A stretch of 64,000 bases of DNA from Alcaligenes sp. SORT26 (lineage in GTDB: Bacteria > Pseudomonadota > Gammaproteobacteria > Burkholderiales > Burkholderiaceae_B), in contig NZ_CP070975.1 in assembly GCF_017377875.1 (NCBI RefSeq), positions 3,968,001-4,032,000 on the forward strand, given 5' to 3'. A program made the translations under genes and the position numbers. This document shows positions 7,353 to 16,205 of the stretch, one piece after another. The notes below the pieces were generated by a model. That model had not been told where the DNA came from. It did no database searches and saw only the letters and a list, made by a program, of their open reading frames with translations. The number at the start of each line of letters is the position of its first letter. Within the stretch, counting starts at the first letter, position 1.

Positions 7353-10300
7353 TTAGGCAACGCGTTGGCTGGGTTCCGTGCGAGAACGGAATTGGCTACG
7401 TTGCTGTTCGCGCTGGGCGTAGGCTTTGAGGTGACCAGCATCTTTGACATGGCCATAGCCACGGATCAGATCCGGGTAGTTCAGCCAACGCTGCGCCACT
7501 TCCAGATTGTCTGCATCCAGGTGTGCGCTGACTTCGTTCAGGTCGGCCAGATAGTCTTCAATGTTCTGACGTTCCTGACGACGCTCCTGGGTGTAGCCAA
7601 AGATATCCAGCGCCGAGCCACGCAAACCACGCAGACCGGCCAGAATCTTGAACAGGCTTCGGGTCGAGGGGCCGAACTTGCTCTTGATAGGCTGGCCCTG
7701 GCTGTTCTTGCGACCTAGCAGGGGTGGAGCCAGATGGTATTGAATCTGGTAGTCCTTGCCAGGCTCACCCGCAAATTGGGCACGCAGCTTATCCAGGAAA
7801 GCCGGGTCGGTATAAAGACGGGCGACTTCGTACTCGTCCTTGTAGCTCATCAGCTTGGCCAATTGCGTGGCGGCGATACGGGTCAAAGGCAAAGCCTTGT
7901 CCTGATCCAGGCGGGACTCACGCTCCATGACGGAGGTGATGGCATCACGGTAGCGCTTGGCCCAGGCCGGATTCTGATAGGCGCTCAGGTGTTCTTCCAT
8001 GCGCTTGATCAGGGATTGCACGCTTTCAGGGAAGGCAACGGCGCGAGCCTTGGATGTGGCACCTTCCATCAAGGCTTCAATCCCTTTCTCCGCCGCCAGG
8101 CGGCCCCACTGGAAGGCTTTGCGGTTGGCTTCAACGGACACGCCGTTCAGCTCAATGGCGCGCAGCAGGCTGTCCATGTGCAGAGGAATCCAACCACGCT
8201 GGAAGGCATAGCCCAGCAAGATGGGATTGGCATAGAGAGCATCGCCCATGACGTGTACGGCCAGGGCGTTGGCATCCAGATAGCGGATATCCTGGCCCAC
8301 AGCGCTTTCAATATCTGTGCAGGCGGTTTGCAGTGGGAATTGCCAGTGCGCGTTGCCAATCAGATCCGAGGTGGGGCTGGCTGCCGTATTGATAATGGTG
8401 TGCGTGCGGTCGCGACTGACGCGGCTCAGTACATCGGTGGAGGCGCTAACCAGTGCATCGCTACCAATCAGCAAAGAAGCCTCGCCGGTAGGAACGCGTG
8501 TGGCATGCAGCAAGTCAGGCTGGCGAGCAATTTGTACGTGGCTCAACACGGCACCGCCTTTCTGTGCCAGACCGGCCATGTCCAGTACGCTGACGCCTTT
8601 CTGTTCAATATGAGCCGCCATGCCCAGCAGGCCGCCCACCGTGACCACACCAGTTCCACCAATACCCGCGATCAAAATGCCGTAGGTCTTGTCCAGGCTA
8701 GGTAGCTTGGGCAAAGGCAATTCGGCCAGATTGAAGGATTCCAGCGAGCGACCTTGCGCTTCCGGCTTGCGTACTTGCGCCCCTTTCAGGGTGACAAAAC
8801 TGGGGCAGAAACCGTTAACGCAGGAGAAGTCCTTATTACAGGAGGACTGGTTGATACGACGCTTGGAACCCATAGGGGTGTCCAAGGGTTCTACGGACAA
8901 GCAGTTGGACTTGACCGAGCAATCCCCGCAGCCTTCACAGACCGTGTCATTGATAAAGGCGCGCAGGGCAGGGTCAGGATACGTGCCCTTTTTGCGACGG
9001 CGACGTTTCTCTGTGGCGCAGGTCTGGTCATAGACCAGGATGGTGGTGCCGGGTATTTCACGCAGCTCGCGCTGCACGCGGTCCAGCTCATCCCGGTGAT
9101 AGATGGGGGGATTGCCCGCCAGGGTCAGACCCTTGAATTTTTCGGGTTCGTCGGTCACGACCACGATCTTGCGGGCGCCTTCCGCATGCACCTGGGCAAT
9201 CACATCGGTGACTTTCAAAATCCCGTCTACGGGCTGGCCGCCTGTCATGGCGACGGCATCGTTATACAGAATCTTGTAAGTGATATTGGAGTTGGCAGCA
9301 ATCGACGCACGAATCGCCAGTACACCCGAGTGGAAGTAAGTGCCATCGCCCAGGTTGGCAAAGACGTGCTTTTCATCGGTAAAGGGTTGCTGGCCAATCC
9401 AGGCTACCCCTTCGCCACCCATATGGCTGAAGGTGGACGTGTTGCGATCCATCCAGACCGTCATGTAGTGACAGCCAATCCCGGCCATGGCGCGCGAACC
9501 TTCAGGCACGCGGGTAGAGGTATTGTGCGGACAGCCCGAACAGAACCAGGGTTTGCGCTCTACGCTGACGCGCGGCATGCGGGCTTCACGGTCCTTGGCG
9601 TCCAGAATGGCCAGACGGGCCTGGATGCGGGCTTGCAGCTCCTCAGGCAGGTCCATGGTGCCCAGGCGGCGGGCAATCGCGCGCGCAATAATAGCGGGCG
9701 ACAGTTCACCTTGCGGGGGCAACAGCCAGGGCGAGCGCGACAGAGACCATTCGCCACCGCCGTGTTCGGTTTCATCGAATTTGCCGTAGACCTTGGGGCG
9801 TACATCGTCGCGCCAGTTATACAGCTCTTCTTTCAGGGCGTATTCCAGAATCTGGCGCTTTTCTTCTACCACCAGAATTTCGGACAGGCCTGTGGCGAAC
9901 TGGCGGGCGTCCTGCCCGTCCAGAGGCCAGATACAGCCCACTTTAAATAGTCGGATGCCTAGCTCGGCACAGAGCTCGTCGGACAGGCCCAGATCGGCCA
10001 AGGCCTGGCGAGTATCCAGATAGGCCTTACCGGCCGTCATGATGCCAAAGCGGGCGTCGGGCGAATCAATTTCGACACGGTTCAATTTGTTGGCACGCAC
10101 ATAAGCCAAAGCGGCGTACCACTTGTGGTTCATCATGCGGGCTTCCTGAGCCAGCGGAGGATCAGGCCAGCGAATATTCAGGCCGTCAGCCGGCATGTCC
10201 TCGATTTCGGGCAGGACGATTTTCAGATTGTCCGGGTCCAGGTCGACCGAGGCGTTCGATTCCACCACTTCGGTGACGCACTTCAAGGCCACCCACAGAC

Positions 10301-10910
10301 CGGAGAATCGGCTCATGGCCCAACCATGCTGGCCGAAGTCCAGGTACTCCTGTACGTTGGCCGGATACAGCACGGGGATACCGGCGGCGGCAAAAACGTG
10401 ATCGGACTGGTGGGCGACGGTGGAGGATTTGGCGCCGTGGTCATCGCCCGCCAGAACCAGCACGCCGCCATGACGGGCACTACCGGCCGAGTTGGCGTGC
10501 TTGAGCACGTCCATGGAGCGATCCACGCCGGGGCCTTTGCCGTACCACATGGCAAAGGTGCCGTCGAAACGGGCATTGGGGTAAAGATTGGTTTGCTGGC
10601 TACCCCAAACGGCGGTAGCGGCCAGGTCTTCGTTCAGCCCGGGCTTGAAGACGATGTCGTGTTCTTTCAGGTGTTTGCTGGCTTGCCACAGAGCCTGGTC
10701 TACGCTCCCTAATGGGGAACCCCGGTAGCCAGAGATAAAGCCGGCGGTATTCAGACCAGCGCGCTGGTCGCGTTCCTTTTGCAGCATGGGCAAGCGCACC
10801 AGCGCCTGTGTGCCGCTCATATAGGCGCGGCCCTTGGTGACAGTGTATTTGTCGTCCAGGGACACGGATTCCAACATGGCCTTGTAAGGTTTGTTGAGTG
10901 GGGCATTCAT
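7353..10910 (-). CDS. Indolepyruvate ferredoxin oxidoreductase, fused alpha-beta subunits
   Basis: This 1185-residue single-chain enzyme oxidatively decarboxylates aryl-pyruvates (indolepyruvate, phenylpyruvate) to aryl-acetyl-CoA with ferredoxin as acceptor. The N-terminal half carries the pyruvate-oxidoreductase domains (SGYRGSPLGSVDQAL, LNEDLAATAVWGSQQ). A thiamine-diphosphate domain follows (CSGCPHNTS near residue 458, then GGEGVAWIGQ and NLGDGTYFHSG). A cysteine cluster near residue 655-665 (VCEGCGDCSVKSNC) probably binds a 4Fe-4S centre. The C-terminal third is the IorB-like gamma domain (GIGGTGVVTVGG). ATG at 10910 follows GGAG at suitable spacing. A divergent LysR gene probably regulates it. 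The enzyme belongs to the cytoplasmic fate of aromatic amino acids, and its product could feed phenylacetyl-CoA metabolism. Confidence 0.93.
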   Translation of the reverse strand: MNAPLNKPYKAMLESVSLDDKYTVTKGRAYMSGTQALVRLPMLQKERDQRAGLNTAGFISGYRGSPLGSVDQALWQASKHLKEHDIVFKPGLNEDLAATAVWGSQQTNLYPNARFDGTFAMWYGKGPGVDRSMDVLKHANSAGSARHGGVLVLAGDDHGAKSSTVAHQSDHVFAAAGIPVLYPANVQEYLDFGQHGWAMSRFSGLWVALKCVTEVVESNASVDLDPDNLKIVLPEIEDMPADGLNIRWPDPPLAQEARMMNHKWYAALAYVRANKLNRVEIDSPDARFGIMTAGKAYLDTRQALADLGLSDELCAELGIRLFKVGCIWPLDGQDARQFATGLSEILVVEEKRQILEYALKEELYNWRDDVRPKVYGKFDETEHGGGEWSLSRSPWLLPPQGELSPAIIARAIARRLGTMDLPEELQARIQARLAILDAKDREARMPRVSVERKPWFCSGCPHNTSTRVPEGSRAMAGIGCHYMTVWMDRNTSTFSHMGGEGVAWIGQQPFTDEKHVFANLGDGTYFHSGVLAIRASIAANSNITYKILYNDAVAMTGGQPVDGILKVTDVIAQVHAEGARKIVVVTDEPEKFKGLTLAGNPPIYHRDELDRVQRELREIPGTTILVYDQTCATEKRRRRKKGTYPDPALRAFINDTVCEGCGDCSVKSNCLSVEPLDTPMGSKRRINQSSCNKDFSCVNGFCPSFVTLKGAQVRKPEAQGRSLESFNLAELPLPKLPSLDKTYGILIAGIGGTGVVTVGGLLGMAAHIEQKGVSVLDMAGLAQKGGAVLSHVQIARQPDLLHATRVPTGEASLLIGSDALVSASTDVLSRVSRDRTHTIINTAASPTSDLIGNAHWQFPLQTACTDIESAVGQDIRYLDANALAVHVMGDALYANPILLGYAFQRGWIPLHMDSLLRAIELNGVSVEANRKAFQWGRLAAEKGIEALMEGATSKARAVAFPESVQSLIKRMEEHLSAYQNPAWAKRYRDAITSVMERESRLDQDKALPLTRIAATQLAKLMSYKDEYEVARLYTDPAFLDKLRAQFAGEPGKDYQIQYHLAPPLLGRKNSQGQPIKSKFGPSTRSLFKILAGLRGLRGSALDIFGYTQERRQERQNIEDYLADLNEVSAHLDADNLEVAQRWLNYPDLIRGYGHVKDAGHLKAYAQREQQRSQFRSRTEPSQRVA

Positions 10911-10990
10911 GAGTTTGTCTCCTGCAAGAAGGATGGTTTTCGTGCAAGTTGTTGTAGTTTGTTCTTTAGTCTAGGGCAGCTTTTTGTTAT

Positions 10991-11008
10991 CGTAAAATCA
11001 AATTTACG
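10991..11008. promoter_or_regulatory. Candidate LysR operator between IorAB and its regulator
   Basis: The inverted repeat CGTAAA-N6-TTTACG lies in the 121-base divergent intergenic region, 24 bases upstream of the preferred LysR start. Its dyad symmetry and position fit an autoregulatory LysR-type binding site. No binding evidence is visible beyond symmetry. Confidence 0.45.
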
Positions 11009-11031
11009 TGTACCTGATATCTGAAAAACGG

Positions 11032-11991
11032 ATGGCTATGAAACACGAAGTGACCTTGAGACAGTTCCGCTATTTCATCGCTGCGGCCGTTAGTGGGCAG
11101 TTCTCGGCGGCGGCTCAGGCGGAGAACGTATCGCAGTCGGCAATCAGCAATGCGGTGCAAAGTTTGGAGCGTCAGCTAAATGTGGCGCTGTTCGAGCGCT
11201 TGCCGCATGGCGTGGAATTAACGCCACAGGGGCAGGCGTTTTTCCATCATGCTCACCACGTTATTGATGCCGTCAGTGATGCGCTGAATCATGCGGATTT
11301 GCGCCGTCAGAATATCGAGGGGCAGATTCGGGTAGCAGCGGGGTACACAGTGCTAGGGTATTTTCTACCCGACCTGATCAGCCGTTTCAAGCACAGTTAC
11401 CCCAATATCGATATCGAGCTGGTGGATATGGAACGCCCTGAAATGGAAGCGGCCCTGCAAAGCGAGCGTATCGATCTGGGTGTTGCTATTTTGTCGAATA
11501 TCACCGATCTGGCCATGTATGGGCATCATCGCTTAAGCAGCTCGCGCCGTCGTTTATGGGTGTCGGATCAACATGCTCTGGCCAATGAATCCAGTGTTTC
11601 ACTGGGGCAGGTCAATAACTATCCCTTTATCTTTCTGACGGTGGATGATGCCGACACGGCCGCCAGGCGGCATTGGGGACTGCCTGGCTTTCCAGAGCGA
11701 GTGGCAATGCGGACGCGTTCACTGGAAGCCGTGCGAGGTCTGGTGGCTTATGGCTTTGGGGTGACGATTTTGTCCGATATGGTTTACCGCCCCTGGTCCC
11801 TGGAAGGCAAGCGCATCCATGCTATCGGGATTAGTGACCCGGTGGAGTCGGTGGAGGTGGGCTTGTTATGGCCGAAAGGGAGGGAACCACAAGGTTTGGT
11901 GGCCTTGTTCCAGCGCTTTTTGATCCAGGCCTGTGATCATGATATGGCCCGCGCCGGCATGGGTAGCCGACGCGGTGGGGGACTGCTTTGA
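11032..11991 (+). CDS. LysR-family regulator, probable controller of the IorAB gene
   Basis: This is a 319-residue protein if it starts at the ATG at 11032; an ATG two codons on (11038) and a GTG at 11008 are alternatives, and none has a strong ribosome site. The N-terminal helix-turn-helix is clear (LRQFRYFIAAAVSGQFSAAA, then VSQSAISNAVQSLERQL and LFERLPHGVELTPQG). The effector domain follows (IRVAAGYTVLGYFLPDLISR). It is divergent from the fused indolepyruvate ferredoxin oxidoreductase gene, with an inverted repeat between them, so control of that gene is the simplest inference. The effector might be an aryl-pyruvate or aromatic amino acid, but that is speculation. It is convergent with the phospholipase gene. 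Confidence 0.83.
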   Translation: MAMKHEVTLRQFRYFIAAAVSGQFSAAAQAENVSQSAISNAVQSLERQLNVALFERLPHGVELTPQGQAFFHHAHHVIDAVSDALNHADLRRQNIEGQIRVAAGYTVLGYFLPDLISRFKHSYPNIDIELVDMERPEMEAALQSERIDLGVAILSNITDLAMYGHHRLSSSRRRLWVSDQHALANESSVSLGQVNNYPFIFLTVDDADTAARRHWGLPGFPERVAMRTRSLEAVRGLVAYGFGVTILSDMVYRPWSLEGKRIHAIGISDPVESVEVGLLWPKGREPQGLVALFQRFLIQACDHDMARAGMGSRRGGGLL

Positions 11992-12008
11992 GTTCGGCTT
12001 AACTCGGC

Positions 12009-13310
12009 TCAAGGCACCAGGGCCAGACCAATACGGAATTGCGAAGAACGATCGCGGTAGCCCAGCATGGTTTCGGCATAGCCCGAGAAGTACTGGCCAT
12101 AGAGATAGCCATTCATGTTCAAAGGCGTGCGCTTTAGTGGCCAGGCAATCGAGAACTCGTGTGTGTTGCGGCTACCTGCAGCTTTGTTATACATACCGGA
12201 CAGGACCAGCCCGTTGTCCTGGGCATAGCGCAGATTCCAGTCGTAACGGCCACGGTAGTGTGCCCAGTCGGCGTTTTCGCCCATAAACACATAGTGTTTG
12301 ATACGTGGAGCAAACGTCAGCGTTGCACCGTGATCGAAGCGGTAATTGAACTCGGGCTGGATGAAGACTTCGTTCATGGAACGGGAGTCGTCGCCGGCCT
12401 TGCCGTTGGACGCGTGTTCATAACCGGTTGCCAGGCCCATGAACAGACGTTTCTGCTCGGATTCCCAGATGGAATCCTTGCGCCAGAAGAAGCTGGGGCG
12501 GTAAGTGGTGTCCACAAATGGCTTGGAGTCTGCGTGCAGATCCCACAGGGCTGTTTGTGTATAGCCAATATAGAAGTGGTCGTAGAACTTCGGATTGCTT
12601 GGGTCCGACGGCGAGTGCAGGCGGTACTTGAAGCTCAACTGGAAGCGAGCATTCGTGCCGCCTTTATTGCCACCAATAAAGTAGGTTGGGTCGTGGGCCG
12701 AGATCGCGTTGCTGAAGTTCTCGAAACTGGAGCTCGCTGGGCGCAAACCCTCGCCGCTATTAATGGCGGGGCCTTCAGCTTGTGCCCCGGCAGCAGCAGC
12801 CTGTGCGTAGGGCAATTCAGGATCAATGACCCGAGGATCGCTACCTGCGCCCGCATTAATTACCGGCGCGGTGGCGGGGCGTGACGTAATCGGGCTTTGG
12901 CCTTGCGAGTTGGTATCCAGCGCCAACATGACCCGCTCGCCTTCAATATTGACGGCTTGCAGGCCGGTCAACCCATTGGGGACCACAGCCCGCCAGCTAT
13001 AGGCGGTGAAGTTGTTGGTGGGGATGGACGCTCGCGGTCGGGGGGTAACCAGTTCAGCCAGACTTCGGATGACGTTGCCGTCATTGTCACGCCACTGCAA
13101 CACCAGATTTTGCGGGGCGGTCCAGCTCATCAAGCTGCCCGTGTCGTTGTAGACGATGGCATCAATATTGACGCTTTCGCCTGAACTGGCCTGTACTTGG
13201 CGCAACTGATACGTGATACCGGCTTGTGCGGTATTCAGGATGGCGCTCAAGAGTAGAAAGGGGGCCGATAAGATTAAAGAGTGCTTACTTAATTTCTTTG
13301 CTGTCGGCAT
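12009..13310 (-). CDS. pldA: Outer membrane phospholipase A (OMPLA)
   Basis: This 433-residue protein has an N-terminal signal peptide (SLILSAPFLLLSAILNTAQA) and a C-terminal beta-barrel of the OMPLA family. The barrel carries the catalytic signature YEHASNGK (His and Ser near residues 297-299) and, about 12 residues later, DDSRSMNE with the catalytic Asn, matching the His-Ser-Asn triad of E. coli PldA. The enzyme hydrolyses phospholipids that reach the outer leaflet, is calcium-dependent and dimerises when active. It is much longer than E. coli PldA because of a roughly 150-residue segment before the barrel (TYQLRQVQASSGESV onward), which looks like a beta-sandwich domain. It ends with the barrel-type sequence IGLALVP. 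It is monocistronic and convergent with the LysR gene. Confidence 0.93.
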   Translation of the reverse strand: MPTAKKLSKHSLILSAPFLLLSAILNTAQAGITYQLRQVQASSGESVNIDAIVYNDTGSLMSWTAPQNLVLQWRDNDGNVIRSLAELVTPRPRASIPTNNFTAYSWRAVVPNGLTGLQAVNIEGERVMLALDTNSQGQSPITSRPATAPVINAGAGSDPRVIDPELPYAQAAAAGAQAEGPAINSGEGLRPASSSFENFSNAISAHDPTYFIGGNKGGTNARFQLSFKYRLHSPSDPSNPKFYDHFYIGYTQTALWDLHADSKPFVDTTYRPSFFWRKDSIWESEQKRLFMGLATGYEHASNGKAGDDSRSMNEVFIQPEFNYRFDHGATLTFAPRIKHYVFMGENADWAHYRGRYDWNLRYAQDNGLVLSGMYNKAAGSRNTHEFSIAWPLKRTPLNMNGYLYGQYFSGYAETMLGYRDRSSQFRIGLALVP

Positions 13311-13582
13311 GAAAAAGAGATCCAGAAAAACGAGTTAATCCGTACACGACTGTACCATTTGCGACTAAAAATACTACTTATAATTATTTTTCTTACAGTA
13401 TTGACACTCTGAATGGCTTGCTGCTTATCTAAAACGGCTTTTCAGGCTAGAATATTCGATTGTCCTTTTCGGCCCTTATTTTCCTCCAAAATTCGGCCAT
13501 GGATTAAGTCCTTGTTTATACAAGATCTTGATTTTCAGGACCTTGCATTGCCCAGTTTTCTCTGGCGATGCCATCAGAACCG

Positions 13583-13659
<77 letters not shown>

Positions 13660-14009
13660 ATCTTATTCCTTTTCTTGCGCGGTTTGCGCCTGGTCTGTCA
13701 GGATCGCAGTAGCGTTTTTGTGCGCTCCGTTTCTCTTGTTTATTACCATTTAACTATCTGTTTTTACAGCGAAATTCATTGTCGCGGCAAGGGTCTTTGC
13801 TGCCTGCGGGAAGGCTGTATATTGCCCGTCCTAGGCATAACCCTGAGGCGGTGCTGTTAGTAAGTATGGTGTAAGTGTCGGGCTCTAATGTTCACCGCAT
13901 AGACGTCGGCAGGCGTCTTCATAGCGCCGTTTTCAGCCTTTTCGGGCTGGGCCGGTTCAATAAGATACGCCAGCAAAATAAGGCGTTCAGAACAATGCGG
14001 AGACAAACT
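13660..14009. other. Intergenic region upstream of the acetate-uptake operon
   Basis: There is no convincing gene here; the short open frames lack ribosome sites. A TATATT near 13818, with TTGCTG 15 bases before it, is a weak promoter candidate for the DUF485-actP operon. A ribosome site, GGAGA at 13999-14003, precedes the DUF485 start. Confidence 0.4.
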
Positions 14010-14318
14010 ATGCAAGACCCCCTTGTAGGTCGAATTTCGGCCAATCCTCGCTATCAGAATCTGGTCAAGACCCGGCTGCGGTTGGGCTGGATACTCACCA
14101 TCGTCATGCTGGTGGCTTACTACAGCTATATCGGCATTATTGCTTTCGACAAGGAATTGTTTGCAGAGCGTCTGGGTGATGGCGTGATGACGCTGGGTAT
14201 TCCTATTGGTTTTGGTGTCATTGTTTTGGCGGTTGTCATTACCGGCATTTATGTCTGGCGCGCCAATACCAAGTTTGACCAGATGGCCAAGGAAGTCCTT
14301 GAGGAGGTGCGTAAATGA
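14010..14318 (+). CDS. DUF485 membrane protein (YjcH-like), partner of ActP
   Basis: This 102-residue protein has two membrane helices ([20 protein letters not shown] and [20 protein letters not shown]), an N-terminal [20 protein letters not shown] motif and a charged C-terminus, as in DUF485 proteins encoded directly before acetate permease genes. The ATG at 14010 is preferred because GGAGA lies six bases upstream; ATG at 13995 is possible. The stop overlaps the actP start by four bases. Its exact role is unsettled; it is presumed an accessory subunit of the symporter. Confidence 0.88.
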   Translation: MQDPLVGRISANPRYQNLVKTRLRLGWILTIVMLVAYYSYIGIIAFDKELFAERLGDGVMTLGIPIGFGVIVLAVVITGIYVWRANTKFDQMAKEVLEEVRK

Positions 14319-16033
14319 AGCATTCCTATCTTCGTTCCGGCCTAGCTCTGGGCCTGATGTTGGCTAGCCCCGCCTTGCTGGCGGCGGGTGGCGACCTGGG
14401 CGAGCTGCAAAAGCAGCCGACCAACTGGACTGCCATTGGCATGTTCGCAGTCTTTGTGCTGGCGACCTTGTGGATCACCAAATGGGCGGCTGCCCGCACC
14501 AAGTCGGTCTCTGACTTCTACACGGCAGGTGGCGGTATTACAGGCTTTCAAAACGGCCTGGCCATTGCCGGTGACTATATGTCTGCGGCTTCCTTTTTGG
14601 GTATTTCGGCTGCGGTGATGATCAACGGCTATGACGGCCTGATCTACTCTATCGGCTTTTTGGTCGGCTGGCCCATCATTACTTTCCTGCTGGCAGAAAA
14701 GCTGCGCAACCTGGGTAAATTCACGTTTGCCGACGTGGCAGCTTATCGCTTCCGCCAAGGTCCGATTCGCGCCTTTGCGGCTTCGGGCACGCTGGTTGTG
14801 GTTCTGTTCTACCTGATTGCACAGATGGTGGGTGCAGGCCAGTTGATCAAGCTGCTGTTTGGTCTGGAATACTGGGTTGCCGTGGTGCTGGTCGGTGTGT
14901 TGATGATGGTCTACGTGCTGTTTGGCGGTATGACAGCCACGACCTGGGTGCAGATCATCAAGGCGGGCCTGCTGCTGTTCGGCGCTTCCTTCATGGCCAT
15001 CATGGTATTGGCACAGTACGGTTTCTCTCCTGAAAAACTGTTTGCCGCTGCCGTGCAGGTCAAGACCGATGCCGCTATTGCTGCGGGTAAAGATGCGGTT
15101 CAGGCCTCCACGATTGGTCAGGCCATCATGGGCCCCGGCAACTTCATCAAGGATCCCATCAGCGCGATTTCCTTCGGTATGGCTCTGATGTTTGGTACGG
15201 CTGGTCTGCCACACATCCTGATGCGCTTTTTCACCGTGCCTGATGCAAAAGAAGCACGTAAATCCGTGTTCTGGGCAACGACCTGGATTGGCTACTTCTA
15301 CATCCTGACTTTCATCATTGGCTTTGGCGCTATCGTGCTGGTGTCTACCAATCCCCGCTTCCTGGAAATTGGTGGCGACCTGATTGGCGGCTCCAATATG
15401 GCTGCCGTGCACTTGGCTGATGCTGTGGGTGGTGACGTGTTCCTGGGCTTCATGTCGGCAGTGGCATTTGCCACGATTCTGGCTGTGGTGGCTGGTTTGA
15501 CCCTGTCGGGCACTTCCGCTGTGTCGCATGACCTGTACTCCACGCTGATCAAAAAAGGCGAAGCCACGAACGAGGAAGTGATGCGTGTATCGCGTACCAC
15601 CACCTTGATCCTGGGTGTGGTTGCGGTGCTACTGGGCATTATTTTCGAGAAGCAGAACATCGCTTTCATGGTGTCCCTGGCCTTCGCGATTGCCGCTTCG
15701 GCTAACTTCCCGGTCCTGTTCCTGTCCATTCTGTGGAAAGGTTGCACGACACGCGGTGCCACGATTGGCGGTTTCCTGGGCCTGATCGTTGCCTTGCTGC
15801 TGACCTTGCTCTCGCCATCGGTGTGGGAAGCCACGCTGGGTAATCCTGCTGGTTCGGCTCCGTTCCCTTATGCCTCGGCTGCCTTGTTCTCCATGCCTTT
15901 GGCCTTTATCGCGATCTGGTTCTTCTCGATCACCGATAGAAGTCCACGTGCCGAGATTGACCGTGCTGGTTTTGAAGCTCAGTCGGTACGTTCCGAAACG
16001 GGTGTGGGTGCTGAAGCCGCGTCTTCGCACTAA
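14315..16033 (+). CDS. actP: Cation/acetate symporter
   Basis: This 572-residue sodium:solute symporter (SSS) family protein has an N-terminal signal-like helix, then about 13 membrane helices. Family landmarks are [35 protein letters not shown] and [19 protein letters not shown]. Together with the overlapping DUF485 gene it matches the yjcH-actP unit, which takes up acetate, propionate and similar short monocarboxylates. The coding start overlaps the previous stop (ATGA). A strong bidirectional terminator follows. In this genome it could also recover acetate released by malonate decarboxylase. Confidence 0.93.
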   Translation: MKHSYLRSGLALGLMLASPALLAAGGDLGELQKQPTNWTAIGMFAVFVLATLWITKWAAARTKSVSDFYTAGGGITGFQNGLAIAGDYMSAASFLGISAAVMINGYDGLIYSIGFLVGWPIITFLLAEKLRNLGKFTFADVAAYRFRQGPIRAFAASGTLVVVLFYLIAQMVGAGQLIKLLFGLEYWVAVVLVGVLMMVYVLFGGMTATTWVQIIKAGLLLFGASFMAIMVLAQYGFSPEKLFAAAVQVKTDAAIAAGKDAVQASTIGQAIMGPGNFIKDPISAISFGMALMFGTAGLPHILMRFFTVPDAKEARKSVFWATTWIGYFYILTFIIGFGAIVLVSTNPRFLEIGGDLIGGSNMAAVHLADAVGGDVFLGFMSAVAFATILAVVAGLTLSGTSAVSHDLYSTLIKKGEATNEEVMRVSRTTTLILGVVAVLLGIIFEKQNIAFMVSLAFAIAASANFPVLFLSILWKGCTTRGATIGGFLGLIVALLLTLLSPSVWEATLGNPAGSAPFPYASAALFSMPLAFIAIWFFSITDRSPRAEIDRAGFEAQSVRSETGVGAEAASSH

Positions 16034-16091
16034 GCCATGCTGACAGGCCGGGCTTGATCGCCCGTGCCTGGCCCTGATAGTGAAAGGGCAC

Positions 16092-16131
16092 AAAAAACCC
16101 GGTGTGATTTCAATCACACCGGGTTTTTTTT
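16092..16131. terminator. Bidirectional terminator between actP and the PaaX gene
   Basis: Arms 16097-16109 and 16112-16124 (ACCCGGTGTGATT and its complement) close a 2-base loop. They are flanked by an A-run on the left and a T-run on the right, so the hairpin can stop both the rightward actP transcript and the leftward PaaX transcript. Confidence 0.9.
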
Positions 16132-16133
16132 AT

Positions 16134-16181
16134 GGCAGTCCTAACGGCAGTCCTAACGGCAGTCCTAACGGCAGTCCTAAC
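16134..16181. repeat. Four exact tandem copies of a 12-bp unit (VNTR)
   Basis: The unit GGCAGTCCTAAC starts at 16134, 16146, 16158 and 16170 and is followed by a partial copy, GGCAA. It lies between the terminator and the stop of the PaaX gene (16206). It is too short and lacks spacers, so it is not a CRISPR. Confidence 0.95.
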
Positions 16182-16205
16182 GGCAATGCCGCCTATTGGA
16201 TGGCT

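Noticed and set aside
8754-9950. 398-residue frame opposite the indolepyruvate oxidoreductase
   Set aside because: The leftward gene has conserved thiamine and iron-sulfur motifs over the same bases.
14342-15529. 395-residue antisense frame across actP
   Set aside because: It is His/Gln-rich shadow sequence opposite a strongly conserved symporter gene.
16134-16181. Tandem repeat considered as a CRISPR array
   Set aside because: Units are only 12 bp and directly abut with no spacers, and no cas genes are present.
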